Both the position numbers and the translations under genes were made by a program. From positions 62,001-126,000 of the forward strand of contig NZ_BBJH01000020.1 in NCBI RefSeq assembly GCF_000739775.1: a DNA stretch of 64,000 nt, written 5' to 3'. The notes beneath the pieces were generated by a model that was not told the origin of the DNA, made no database searches, and saw only the letters and a program-made list of their open reading frames with translations. This document shows, piece by piece, positions 10,329 to 18,813 of the stretch; position 1 is the stretch's first letter, and every line of letters starts with the position of its first letter. This DNA is from Paraburkholderia heleia NBRC 101817 (GTDB taxonomy: Bacteria; Pseudomonadota; Gammaproteobacteria; Burkholderiales; Burkholderiaceae).

Positions 10329-11216
10329 TCACGCCGCCGTTTCCCCGCGCAAACGCAGCAGAATGCCGTCGAGCGCGTCGAGGTCGCCGAAGTCGACCGT
10401 GAGCTGCCCTCGCCCGCGCCGGCCGAGCTTGATCTTCACCGATGCCGCGAGCAGATCCGACAGCTCCTCTTCGAGGCGGCGCGTGTCGCGGCCGCCGTCG
10501 TGCGCGGCCTTCGCCTTCACGGCCGGGGCGGCCTTCGTCGTCGCCGAAACGAGCTTCTCCGTTTCACGCACCGACATGCGCTTGTTGACCACCTGGTTGG
10601 CCAGCGTGATTTGCGTCGCGGCGTCCACGGCGAGCAGCGCACGGGCGTGGCCCATGTCGAGGTCGCCGGCCAGCAGCATGGTCTGCACGGGCGCCGCGAG
10701 ATTGAGCAGACGCAGCAGGTTCGACACCGCGCTGCGCGAGCGTCCCACGGATTCGGCCGCCTGTTCGTGCGTGAAGCTGAACTCGTCGAGCAGGCGCTGA
10801 ATGCCCTGTGCCTCTTCCAGCGGATTCAGGTCCTCGCGCTGGATGTTTTCGATCAGCGCCATCGCGGCGGCGGCCTGGTCGGGCACGTCCTTCACGAGCA
10901 CCGGCACCTCGGTCAGGCCGGCGATGTGCGCCGCACGGAAGCGTCGCTCACCCGCGATGATTTCGTAGCGCCCCGTCGCAACCGGGCGCACGAGAATCGG
11001 CTGCATCAGACCCTGCGCGCGGATGCTCGCGGCCAGTTCCTGGAGCGCGCCCTCGTCCATGCGCGTGCGCGGCTGGTATTTGCCGGCCTGCATCTGCGTG
11101 AGCGGCAGCGTGTTGGGCGCGCCGTCGATCTTCACCGCCTCGGTGATGTCCGCGCTGCCGCCGAGCAAGGCTTCCAGTCCCCGGCCCAGCCCCTTCTTCC
11201 GTGCTACTGCATTCAT
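10329..11216 (-). CDS. parB: Chromosome-partitioning protein ParB
   Basis: ParB (295 aa) binds parS sites, spreads as a CTP-dependent clamp and works with ParA to segregate the origin region. The N-terminus MNAVARKKGLGRGLEALLGG is the ParA-interacting tail; the ParB/Spo0J domain has QPRTRMDEGALQELAASI and the CTP-binding GERRFRAAHIAG; the central helix-turn-helix EQAAESVGRSRSAVSNLLRL reads parS; the C-terminus is the dimer domain. I start at 11216, because in-frame sequence further upstream belongs to another frame of parA. Only 20 bp separate it from parA. Two perfect parS sites lie 2-4 kb away in and next to mnmG. Confidence 0.97.
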   Translation of the reverse strand: MNAVARKKGLGRGLEALLGGSADITEAVKIDGAPNTLPLTQMQAGKYQPRTRMDEGALQELAASIRAQGLMQPILVRPVATGRYEIIAGERRFRAAHIAGLTEVPVLVKDVPDQAAAAMALIENIQREDLNPLEEAQGIQRLLDEFSFTHEQAAESVGRSRSAVSNLLRLLNLAAPVQTMLLAGDLDMGHARALLAVDAATQITLANQVVNKRMSVRETEKLVSATTKAAPAVKAKAAHDGGRDTRRLEEELSDLLAASVKIKLGRRGRGQLTVDFGDLDALDGILLRLRGETAA

Positions 11217-11236
11217 CGTGCTTCCCCAGTCTCTCG

Positions 11237-12007
11237 TCAGAGTGCGCGCACGCGCTCGATCACTTCCGCGCCGAACTGCACGTAGGCCTGTGCGCCTCGC
11301 GAGGCGCGATCGAACACCACGCCCGGCAAGCCGTAGCTGGGCGCTTCGGCCAGGCGCACATTGCGCGGGATCACGGCGTCGAACACCTTGTCGCCGAAGT
11401 GCTCTTTCAATTGCTCGGAAACCTGCTGCTGCAACGTGATGCGCGGGTCGAACATCACGCGCAGAAGACCGATCACCTTCAGGTCGCGATTCATGTTCGC
11501 GTGGACCTGCTTGATCGTGTTGATGAGATCCGAAAGGCCTTCCAGCGCGAAGTATTCGCACTGCATCGGGATCACCACGCCATGGGCGGCGCACAGGCCG
11601 TTAAGCGTGAGCAGTGAAAGTGCCGGCGGACAGTCGATGAGGACGAAATCGTAGTCGGCATCGACTTCGGCGAGCGCGGCCTTCAGGCGCCGCTCGCGCT
11701 GCTCGACCGTCACCAGTTCGACCTCGGCGCCGGCCAGCTCGCGGTTGGCCGGCAGCACGTCGTAGCCGACCTGCTCCGGCCGCGTGCGCGCGGCGTCCAC
11801 CGTGACGCCGTCGACGAGCACCTCATACACCGTGTTCTCGCACGCGGCCTTGTCGATGCCGCTGCCCATCGTAGCGTTGCCCTGCGGGTCGAGGTCGATG
11901 AGAAGGACACGTTGTCCCTGCGATGCGAGGCTCGCGGCGAGATTGACCGTTGTCGTCGTCTTGCCGACGCCGCCCTTCTGGTTCGCAACGCAGAAGATTT
12001 TTGCCAT
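11237..12007 (-). CDS. parA: Chromosome-partitioning ATPase ParA
   Basis: ParA/Soj-type ATPase (256 aa) that binds DNA non-specifically in its ATP form and moves the ParB-parS complex. The deviant Walker A KGGVGKTTT is at about residues 11-19 with the signature Lys, Walker A' is LLIDLDPQGNATMGSG, and Walker B is FVLIDCPPALSLLT. The short form, without an N-terminal DNA-binding domain, is the chromosomal Soj type. Upstream are rsmG and mnmG on the same strand, the common gid-par arrangement. Confidence 0.97.
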   Translation of the reverse strand: MAKIFCVANQKGGVGKTTTTVNLAASLASQGQRVLLIDLDPQGNATMGSGIDKAACENTVYEVLVDGVTVDAARTRPEQVGYDVLPANRELAGAEVELVTVEQRERRLKAALAEVDADYDFVLIDCPPALSLLTLNGLCAAHGVVIPMQCEYFALEGLSDLINTIKQVHANMNRDLKVIGLLRVMFDPRITLQQQVSEQLKEHFGDKVFDAVIPRNVRLAEAPSYGLPGVVFDRASRGAQAYVQFGAEVIERVRAL

Positions 12008-12104
12008 CTTTCGTGTGTCCCTTTTACTGCCTTAAGTAGTTTGCTTACGTTACGACGCAACCGCTTCGCTTGCCATTCGGCCAATTGGTCGTCGCCGGAC
12101 GGGC

Positions 12105-12803
12105 TCAGGCCGTGACGACCGGATCAACCGACACTTCGATCAGGTGGCGCTCCGCGTCGAGCATCGGCACGCTCAGGCGGAGCGTATTCAGCGCCCGGGT
12201 GCCGGCCGGCAAGCGTTCGATCTCGCCTTCGGGGTGCACACCCTTCATGGCCCAGATCGCCCCGCCGTCGGCAACAAGATGACGGGCCAGTGTAACGAAA
12301 TCGGCGAGATCCGCGAATGCCCGAGACACGATCAGATCGAATTTTTTTGGTACTTCCACGCCGGGACGCAGTGATTCGACCCGACCGGTCACCACCGAGA
12401 GGTTCGCGAGTCCGAGTTCGGCCTTCGCCTGCGACTGGAACGCCGACTTCTTTTGCACGATGTCGTTAAGCGTGACCTGCCAGTCCGGACGCACGATCGC
12501 CAGCACGATGCCGGGCAGTCCGCCGCCGGAGCCGACGTCGAGCACCGTCGCGCCGGCGCGCACCGGCAGGTGCGGCACGATCGAAAGCGAGTCGAGAATG
12601 TGCTGGATCAGCATTTGACGCGGATCGCGGATCGCCGTGAGGTTGTAGACGGCGTTCCACTTCGCGAGCAGCGCAACGTAGTCGAGCAACTGCTCGTGCT
12701 GCCGCCCGGTGAGTTCAATTCCAAGCGCCGCTGCACCCTCTTTCAGCAGACGAGCCAGCGCATCACGGTCCGCGATGCCGGGTTGCCTCGAGCGGCCCGT
12801 CAT
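12105..12803 (-). CDS. rsmG: 16S rRNA (guanine527-N7)-methyltransferase RsmG
   Basis: SAM-dependent methyltransferase (232 aa) that forms m7G527 in 16S rRNA; its loss gives low-level streptomycin resistance in other bacteria. SAM-binding motif I is VLDVGSGGGLPGIVLAI at about residues 88-104; KKFDLIVSRAFADL follows. Full length for the GidB family. Its ATG overlaps the mnmG stop by 4 bp, so translation is coupled. Confidence 0.96.
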   Translation of the reverse strand: MTGRSRQPGIADRDALARLLKEGAAALGIELTGRQHEQLLDYVALLAKWNAVYNLTAIRDPRQMLIQHILDSLSIVPHLPVRAGATVLDVGSGGGLPGIVLAIVRPDWQVTLNDIVQKKSAFQSQAKAELGLANLSVVTGRVESLRPGVEVPKKFDLIVSRAFADLADFVTLARHLVADGGAIWAMKGVHPEGEIERLPAGTRALNTLRLSVPMLDAERHLIEVSVDPVVTA

Positions 12804-14767
12804 TGCGCCACCGGCGTCGAGTCGGTGCCGCTTTCGTCAGCAGCGCCCGGATTCTGGCGACGGCGGCCAAGGCCACGCTTGAGGTGCACCATCAGCAGTG
12901 AGATCGCGGCGGGCGTAATGCCCGAAATACGCGACGCCTGGCCGATCGTTTCAGGCCGGAACTGGTTCAGCTTCTGGCGTGCTTCAAACGACAGGCCACG
13001 CACTTCCGCGTAATCGATGCCTTCGGGCAGACGGGTATTTTCTTGCGCGCCATTGCGCTCGATCTCGTCGGCCTGACGATCGATATAACCCTGATATTTG
13101 ATGCCGATTTCGATCTGCTCCTTGATCTGGGCGAGCAGAACTTCGTCGCCGGCAAGCGGAGCTTCCGGTGCGCAGGCGCCTTCACGCAGACCGCAGACGC
13201 CGTCATAGCTCACGCCCGGACGACGCAGCAGATCTGCGAGGTTGTACTCGCGGTCGATCGACTTGCCGAGGAGCGCCGTTGCTTCTTCAGCCGAAAGCGT
13301 CTTGGGGTTCACCCATGTCGACTTCAGACGCTCTGTTTCACGTGAAACAGCGTCGCGCTTGCGGCTGAACGCGTCCCAACGCACATCATCAATCACGCCC
13401 AGCTCACGACCGATCTCTGTCAGGCGCATATCCGCGTTATCTTCCCGCAGGCTCAAGCGGTATTCGGCCCGGCTCGTGAACATGCGATACGGCTCGGAAA
13501 CACCGCGCGTTACCAGATCGTCGACCAACACGCCGAGGTACGCCTGATCGCGGCGCGGACACCATGCGTCCTTCCCCTGCACATGCAGGCCAGCGTTCAT
13601 GCCGGCGAGCAAGCCCTGCGCTGCCGCCTCTTCATAGCCTGTCGTGCCGTTGATCTGACCCGCAAAGAACAGACCGTTGATCACCTTGGTTTCGAGCGAA
13701 GCCTTGAGGCCGCGCGGGTCGAAGTAGTCATATTCGATTGCGTAGCCCGGACGCAGGATGTGCGCGTGCTCGAGGCCGCGCATGGAGTGCACGAGCTCGA
13801 GTTGCACATCGAACGGCAGGCTCGTGGAGATGCCGTTCGGGTAGAACTCGTTCGTCGTCAGGCCTTCCGGTTCGAGGAAGATCTGATGCGATACCTTCGA
13901 CGCGAAGCGATGAATCTTGTCCTCGATCGACGGGCAATAGCGCGGCCCCACCCCTTCGATCACCCCCGTGTACATCGGCGAGCGGTCAAGACCGCCGCGA
14001 ATAATGTCGTGCGTGCGCTCGTTCGTATGCGTGACCCAGCACGGAATCTGACGCGGATGTTGATCCGCGCGGCCCAGGAACGAGAACACCGGCACCGGAT
14101 CGAGGTCCCCCGGCTGCTCTTCGAGCACCGAGAAGTCGATCGTGCGGCCGTCGATACGCGGCGGCGTGCCCGTCTTGAGACGGCCCTGCGGCAGCTTCAG
14201 CTCCTTCAGGCGCGACGAGAGCGTCACCGCGGCGGGATCGCCAGCGCGGCCGCCCGTGTAGTTGTTCAGGCCCACGTGGATCTTGCCGTCGAGGAAGGTC
14301 CCCGCCGTCAGCACGACTGCACGGCTGCGGAAGCGGATTCCCACCTGCGTGACGGCGCCCACGACACGGTCGCCTTCGACCATCAGGTCTTCCACGGCCT
14401 GCTGGAACAGCCAGAGATTCGGCTGATTCTCGAGGCGGCGGCGGATCGCCGCCTTATAAAGAATGCGGTCGGCCTGGGCGCGCGTCGCCCGGACTGCTGG
14501 ACCCTTGGACGAATTGAGGATGCGGAACTGGATCCCGCCCTCGTCCGTCGCGGCGGCCATGGCGCCACCGAGGGCATCGACTTCCTTGACCAGATGGCCC
14601 TTGCCGATGCCGCCAATCGACGGATTGCAGCTCATCTGGCCGAGCGTTTCGATGTTGTGCGTAAGCAGGAGCGTCTTGACGCCCATGCGGGCGGCGGCAA
14701 GCGCAGCCTCGGTTCCGGCGTGACCGCCGCCGACGACGATGACGTCAAACTCTGTGGGATAAAGCAT
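12800..14767 (-). CDS. mnmG: tRNA uridine-5-carboxymethylaminomethyl modification enzyme MnmG
   Basis: FAD enzyme (655 aa) that acts with MnmE to form cmnm5U34 in the wobble position of several tRNAs. The N-terminal FAD motif VVGGGHAGTEAALAAARMG starts near residue 10, followed by the GidA signatures GGIGKGHLVKEVDALGG and AQADRILYK. The C-terminal helical region ends in EQENTRLPE-like and LIHLKR-like family motifs (here ENTRLPEGIDY and LLMVHLKRG). A perfect parS site is embedded in its coding sequence at 13334-13349. First gene of the mnmG-rsmG-parA-parB transcript. Confidence 0.97.
   Translation of the reverse strand: MLYPTEFDVIVVGGGHAGTEAALAAARMGVKTLLLTHNIETLGQMSCNPSIGGIGKGHLVKEVDALGGAMAAATDEGGIQFRILNSSKGPAVRATRAQADRILYKAAIRRRLENQPNLWLFQQAVEDLMVEGDRVVGAVTQVGIRFRSRAVVLTAGTFLDGKIHVGLNNYTGGRAGDPAAVTLSSRLKELKLPQGRLKTGTPPRIDGRTIDFSVLEEQPGDLDPVPVFSFLGRADQHPRQIPCWVTHTNERTHDIIRGGLDRSPMYTGVIEGVGPRYCPSIEDKIHRFASKVSHQIFLEPEGLTTNEFYPNGISTSLPFDVQLELVHSMRGLEHAHILRPGYAIEYDYFDPRGLKASLETKVINGLFFAGQINGTTGYEEAAAQGLLAGMNAGLHVQGKDAWCPRRDQAYLGVLVDDLVTRGVSEPYRMFTSRAEYRLSLREDNADMRLTEIGRELGVIDDVRWDAFSRKRDAVSRETERLKSTWVNPKTLSAEEATALLGKSIDREYNLADLLRRPGVSYDGVCGLREGACAPEAPLAGDEVLLAQIKEQIEIGIKYQGYIDRQADEIERNGAQENTRLPEGIDYAEVRGLSFEARQKLNQFRPETIGQASRISGITPAAISLLMVHLKRGLGRRRQNPGAADESGTDSTPVAQ
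13334..13349. other. parS: parS site inside mnmG
   Basis: TGTTTCACGTGAAACA, a perfect 16-bp palindrome identical to the conserved bacterial parS consensus, lies within the mnmG reading frame (residues around SRETERL). It is about 2.1 kb from parB and about 1.6 kb from the second site. Expected role: loading point for ParB near the chromosome origin. Confidence 0.95.
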
Positions 14768-14910
14768 GGCGGGACCTCACGCATGGACGGAAACGACCGC
14801 GTGAGCCTTCTCAGAAAAAAGTGGTATGCGCGAATTATAACGGTTTCGGGTTTTCGGCCGTTCACACCCGAATTTTGTTCCCTGGATTCGGCCAGTGCGA
14901 AGCAAATAAA

Positions 14911-14940
14911 AGCGGCGTGTTTCACGTGAAACACGCCGCT
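14911..14940. terminator. parS: parS site embedded in a 30-bp palindrome that looks like the liv operon terminator
   Basis: The parS core TGTTTCACGTGAAACA (14918-14933) is flanked by AGCGGCG and CGCCGCT, making a 30-bp perfect palindrome. On the minus strand it follows the livF stop by about 24 bp and is followed directly by TTTATTTGCTTC. As RNA it would be a 13-bp stem with a 4-nt ACGT loop and a short U-rich tail, the form of an intrinsic terminator. So one element appears to be both a ParB site and the end of the livKHMGF-type transcript. The rest of the 14768-14963 gap is the mnmG upstream region. Confidence 0.85.
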
Positions 14941-14963
14941 CATTTCTACAGCGATAGACGAAG

Positions 14964-15710
14964 TCAGACCGGCTTCTTTGCCAGCCCGAGATACGTTTCA
15001 ATCACGCGTGGATTCTGCGCCAACTCTCCCGCCGCCCCTTCTAGCGCCAGATCTCCGGTTTCCAGCACATAGCCGTAGTCGGAAATCTGCAGTGCAGCAC
15101 GCGCGTTCTGCTCGATGAGCAGCGTCGCAACGCCGGTTTGTCTCAGCGCACTGATGATGTGGAAGATTTCCTTCACGATCAGCGGCGCAAGACCGAGGCT
15201 CGGCTCATCCAGCATCAACAGATCAGGCTTGCCCATCAATGCGCGGCCGACCGCGAGCATCTGGCGCTCGCCGCCTGAGAGCGTGCCAGCCGCCTGCGCC
15301 CGGCGCTCCTTCAGGCGCGGAAACAGCGTGAAAACCGGTTCGAGCTGATCGAGGAAATTACGTTCACCCGAGCGCTTGCGGCGGTATGCGCCGAGCACGA
15401 GGTTGTCCTCCACCGTCATCGAGGCAAACAGCTCGCGCTTTTCCGGCACGAGACACATGCCGCGCGCCACCCGCCGCTCGATCGGCAACGCGCCGATCTC
15501 TTCGCCCATATAGGCGATGCGGCCGCTCGCGTGCCCCGTCACGGGCAGCGCGCCCATAATGGCGTTGAGCAGCGTGGACTTGCCCGCGCCGTTCGGACCG
15601 ATCACGGAGACGATCTGCCCCGCGCCCACCTTGATCGCCGCTTTGTGCAGCGCCTCGATCTTGCCGTAGCGAACCGCGAGTCCGGAAACTTCCAGTACGG
15701 GAGCCTTCAT
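14964..15710 (-). CDS. livF: Branched-chain amino-acid ABC transporter ATPase (LivF type)
   Basis: Cytoplasmic ATPase (248 aa) of a HAAT-family importer. Walker A GPNGAGKST, Q-loop region, LivF-type motif LVPEKRELFASMTVEDNL, ABC signature LSGGERQML, Walker B LLMLDEPSLGL, and the switch His region replaced by the LivF-typical IEQNARAAL. The double ATG (15713/15710) overlaps the stop of the upstream permease-ATPase gene; I used the second because of ribosome-site spacing. Works with the fused LivM-LivG protein and LivH encoded immediately upstream. Confidence 0.93.
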   Translation of the reverse strand: MKAPVLEVSGLAVRYGKIEALHKAAIKVGAGQIVSVIGPNGAGKSTLLNAIMGALPVTGHASGRIAYMGEEIGALPIERRVARGMCLVPEKRELFASMTVEDNLVLGAYRRKRSGERNFLDQLEPVFTLFPRLKERRAQAAGTLSGGERQMLAVGRALMGKPDLLMLDEPSLGLAPLIVKEIFHIISALRQTGVATLLIEQNARAALQISDYGYVLETGDLALEGAAGELAQNPRVIETYLGLAKKPV

Positions 15711-17497
15711 CATTCCACCCCGCCCAGATACGCTTCCAGCACGGCCGGATCTCTCTGTACCTCTTCCGGCAGCCCTTCTGCGATGCGCGTGCCGAACTCC
15801 ATCACCACGAGGCGATCGGTGAGATTCATCACGAAATCCATGTCGTGTTCGACCAGCAGCACGCTCATTCCCTCTTCTCTCAGTCTGCGCAGCAGTGCCG
15901 CCAGCTGTTGCTTTTCCTGGTAACGCAGGCCAGCCGCAGGCTCGTCGAGTAGCAGCAAGGTCGGATCGCAACACAGCGCGCGAGCGATCTCCAGAATCCG
16001 TTGCTGGCCGAGCGCGAGGCTGCCCGCTTCGTCATACATATGCTGTTCGAGGCCCACGCGGCGGATCTGCTTCGCCGCCTCGCTCATGAGCTTCCCTTCT
16101 TCCGCCGCATTGAGCTTGGCCACACTGCGCAGCACGCCCGCGCGGCCACGCAGGTGCGCACCGATGGCGACGTTCTCGAGCACCGTCATCGTCGGCAGCA
16201 ACTTGACGTGCTGGAACGTGCGGCCAATGCCGCGCGCGACGATTTCACGTGAAGTCAGACGGTCGATGCGCTCGCCGCGGAACGTGATCTCGCCGCTCGT
16301 CGGCTGAAGCACGCCGGTCACGAGATTGAAGGTCGTCGACTTGCCCGCACCGTTGGGACCGATCAGGCCAATGATCTGCCCCGCCTTCACTTCGAAGCTC
16401 ACATCGTTCACGGCCACGAGGCCGCCGAACTGTTTGCGCGCCTTGTTCACCGTCAGCAGCATTTCGCCGGCGGTCGGCTTGCTGCGCTGCGGCAAAGGCT
16501 CGGCATGCTCGGGCACATGCGCCTGCGGAGCGCGCGGGAAGAAGCGCGCCACGAACGGCCAGACGCCGCGGCGCGCGTATTGCAGCAGCAGCACCATCAG
16601 AATGCCGAACACGATGATCTCGAAGTTGCCGTTCTCGCCGAGCAGCTTCGGCAGCAGCGTTTGCAGCCAGTCCTGCAGCACGGTGAGAATCGCCGCGCCC
16701 AGCACCGCGCCCCAGACGTGCGCCACGCCGCCCACCACGGCCATGAACAGATACTCGATGCCGTGATTCAGACCGAACGGCGTCGGGTTCACTGCGCGTT
16801 GCAAATGCGCGTACAGGAAGCCCGAAACGGCTGCGAGCACGGCCGCATAGACGAAGATCACCACACGCATCCAGCCGGTGTTCACGCCCATTGCCTCGGC
16901 CATCATGCCGCCGCCGCGCAGCGCGCGAATCGCCCGGCCCATGCGGCTATTAAGCAGATTCTGAACAGACACCACGGACACAAGCACCACGACCCAGATC
17001 AGGTAGTAGATATGACGGCCCGATTCGAGGTCGATGCCCAGCACGTTCAGCACGGGAATGCCGTTGATGCCGTCGTACTTGCCGAGCATGTCGAGGTTGC
17101 CGAACAGGAAGAACAGCGCGAGGCCCCAGGCGATCGTGCCGAGCGGCAGGAAATGGCCCGACAGACGCATCGTGACGAGCCCCAGCACGAGCGCCACGAG
17201 CCCGGTGATCACCACGCCGACGATCAGCGCGAGCCACGGCGAAACGCCGTACTGCGTCGTCAGATAGGCGCTCGCGTAAGCACCGAGCCCGACGAATGCC
17301 GCCTGCCCGAAGCTCGTCATCCCGCCGATGCCGGTGAGCAGCACGAGCCCGATCGCGACGATCGAATACAGGCCGATGTAGTTGAGCAGCGTGATCCAGT
17401 ACTCGGGCACATGCACCGGATGCGGCAGCACCGGCAAGGCGAACATCACCACGAGGAACAGCCAGAAGAAGCGGTTGTGCATGACCAATCGTTTCAT
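15710..17497 (-). CDS. Fused branched-chain amino-acid ABC permease and ATPase (LivM-LivG)
   Basis: A single 595-aa protein combining two subunits that are usually separate. Residues 1 to about 330 are a LivM-type permease with eight or more membrane segments and LTGIGGMTSFGQAAFVGLGA; a hydrophilic linker (about 330-347) follows; residues about 348-595 are a LivG-type ATPase with Walker A GPNGAGKST, the LivG-type signature LALGQQRILEIARAL in place of LSGGQ, and Walker B LLLLDEPAAGL with HD in the H-loop. The nucleotide frame is continuous through the linker, so this is a true fusion and not a missed stop. It overlaps livF and lies 4 bp after livH. Confidence 0.93.
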   Translation of the reverse strand: MKRLVMHNRFFWLFLVVMFALPVLPHPVHVPEYWITLLNYIGLYSIVAIGLVLLTGIGGMTSFGQAAFVGLGAYASAYLTTQYGVSPWLALIVGVVITGLVALVLGLVTMRLSGHFLPLGTIAWGLALFFLFGNLDMLGKYDGINGIPVLNVLGIDLESGRHIYYLIWVVVLVSVVSVQNLLNSRMGRAIRALRGGGMMAEAMGVNTGWMRVVIFVYAAVLAAVSGFLYAHLQRAVNPTPFGLNHGIEYLFMAVVGGVAHVWGAVLGAAILTVLQDWLQTLLPKLLGENGNFEIIVFGILMVLLLQYARRGVWPFVARFFPRAPQAHVPEHAEPLPQRSKPTAGEMLLTVNKARKQFGGLVAVNDVSFEVKAGQIIGLIGPNGAGKSTTFNLVTGVLQPTSGEITFRGERIDRLTSREIVARGIGRTFQHVKLLPTMTVLENVAIGAHLRGRAGVLRSVAKLNAAEEGKLMSEAAKQIRRVGLEQHMYDEAGSLALGQQRILEIARALCCDPTLLLLDEPAAGLRYQEKQQLAALLRRLREEGMSVLLVEHDMDFVMNLTDRLVVMEFGTRIAEGLPEEVQRDPAVLEAYLGGVE

Positions 17498-17501
17498 TGC
17501 G

Positions 17502-18557
17502 TCACTCCTCTTCCTCTTCGGCGTGCGGCGTCGCGAGCGAGCGCCACAGCAGCACGGGGATGATCAGCGTGAACACGATCACTTCCTTGTAAGCGCTCGC
17601 CCAGAACGACGAGTACGACTCCAGCAGGCCGACGAACACGGAACCTGCCGCAGCCAGCGGATAGCTCACCAGGCCGCCGATAATGGCGCCTACGAAGCCC
17701 TTGAGGCCGATCAGGAAGCCCGAGTCGTAGTAGATGGTGGTGAGCGGCGCGACGAGAATGCCGCACAGCGCGCCGAGGCCAGCGGCGAGCGTGAACGCGA
17801 GCCGCCCGGCCTGGGTGGTGCCGATGCCGACGAGCCGAGCGCCGAGCCGGTTCACCGAGGTCGCGCGCAGCGCCTTGCCCGAAATCGTGCGATCGAAATA
17901 GAGATACAGCGCGACGATCAGCACGGCGGCCGTGCCGATCACCCAGAGGCCTTGTCCCGAGATCGACAGGCTGCCGATGTTGAACGTGGCGTCGGAGAAC
18001 GCGTTCGTCCGCGAGCCTTCCGCGCCGAACATCACGAGCCCGAGGCCCACCATCGCGAAGTGCACGGCCACCGCCACGATCAGCAGCAGCAGCGTGGTCG
18101 CCTCGGCGATGGGCTCATAGGCAAGGCGATAGATGAAGGGGCCCATCGGCACCACGATCGCGAGCGTGAGCGCAATCTGGACGAGCATCGGCAGCGGCTG
18201 GCTCGCTACCCCGCGCGTCAGCGCGTAGAGCGCGATGGGAAAGAGCAGATACTTGCCCGCAAGCGTCACGAGCGTGCGCGCCGCATGACGCCGCCGTTCG
18301 GCGTGACGCACGAGAGCGGCGGCCTCGACCACGAAGCATGCCGCGCCGAGCGCGACGAGCAGCCAGCAGGTGGCCGGAAACTTCTGCGATTGCAGCGCGG
18401 CGAGCGTGAGCGCGCCATACGAAACGAACTCGCCCTGCGGGATGAAGATGACTCGCGTGACGGAGAACACCAGCACCAGGGCAAGCGCAAGCAGCGCGTA
18501 GATCGCACCGGTGGTGATGCCGTCCTGCGCGAGGATCGCGGCGATCGATAAATCCAT
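17502..18557 (-). CDS. livH: Branched-chain amino-acid ABC transporter permease (LivH type)
   Basis: Inner-membrane permease (351 aa). The N-terminal segment GITTGAIYALLALALVLVF and the motif IFIPQGEFVSYGA match LivH; the C-terminal half has FVGAIIGGLVSYPLAAAGS. It is longer than the usual 290-310 aa because of an extra region of about 60 residues after the third membrane segment (about 75-135, containing RHAERRRHAARTLV). ATG at 18557 with AGGGGAG upstream; longer in-frame extensions have no family similarity. The C-terminus ends in a run of five Glu. Confidence 0.92.
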   Translation of the reverse strand: MDLSIAAILAQDGITTGAIYALLALALVLVFSVTRVIFIPQGEFVSYGALTLAALQSQKFPATCWLLVALGAACFVVEAAALVRHAERRRHAARTLVTLAGKYLLFPIALYALTRGVASQPLPMLVQIALTLAIVVPMGPFIYRLAYEPIAEATTLLLLIVAVAVHFAMVGLGLVMFGAEGSRTNAFSDATFNIGSLSISGQGLWVIGTAAVLIVALYLYFDRTISGKALRATSVNRLGARLVGIGTTQAGRLAFTLAAGLGALCGILVAPLTTIYYDSGFLIGLKGFVGAIIGGLVSYPLAAAGSVFVGLLESYSSFWASAYKEVIVFTLIIPVLLWRSLATPHAEEEEE

Positions 18558-18775
18558 ACTCCCCTCTTCCTGAAACCTTCTGGAACCCGGAAAAACAACG
18601 ACGTCGAGAAAACGGCAATGCTGGCGTGAACCGTCGGAGGCGCGGTTCGGACTGCACGTGTGAAATGCCGGCGCGCGGCGACGAGGCCGCACGCCGGACA
18701 TGCCTGTTCTTGCTTGCTTTTGCTTGTGCTCGATTGTCAGTGGCCAGAATGACGCCGTGACACGCGTGCATGTTT

Positions 18776-18804
18776 CACGGGAAAACGCGCCGCGCTTTCC
18801 CGTG
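18776..18804 (-). promoter_or_regulatory. Stem-loop between binding-protein gene and livH
   Basis: CACGGGAAA and TTTCCCGTG form a 9-bp perfect stem around an 11-nt GC-rich loop, 9 bases after the stop of the binding-protein gene and about 220 bp before livH. No T-run follows on the minus strand. Such intercistronic stem-loops after periplasmic-binding-protein genes commonly protect the upstream message and lower expression of the membrane components; that role is inferred here. The rest of the 18558-18813 gap shows nothing else. Confidence 0.55.
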
Positions 18805-18813
18805 TGCCGCACG

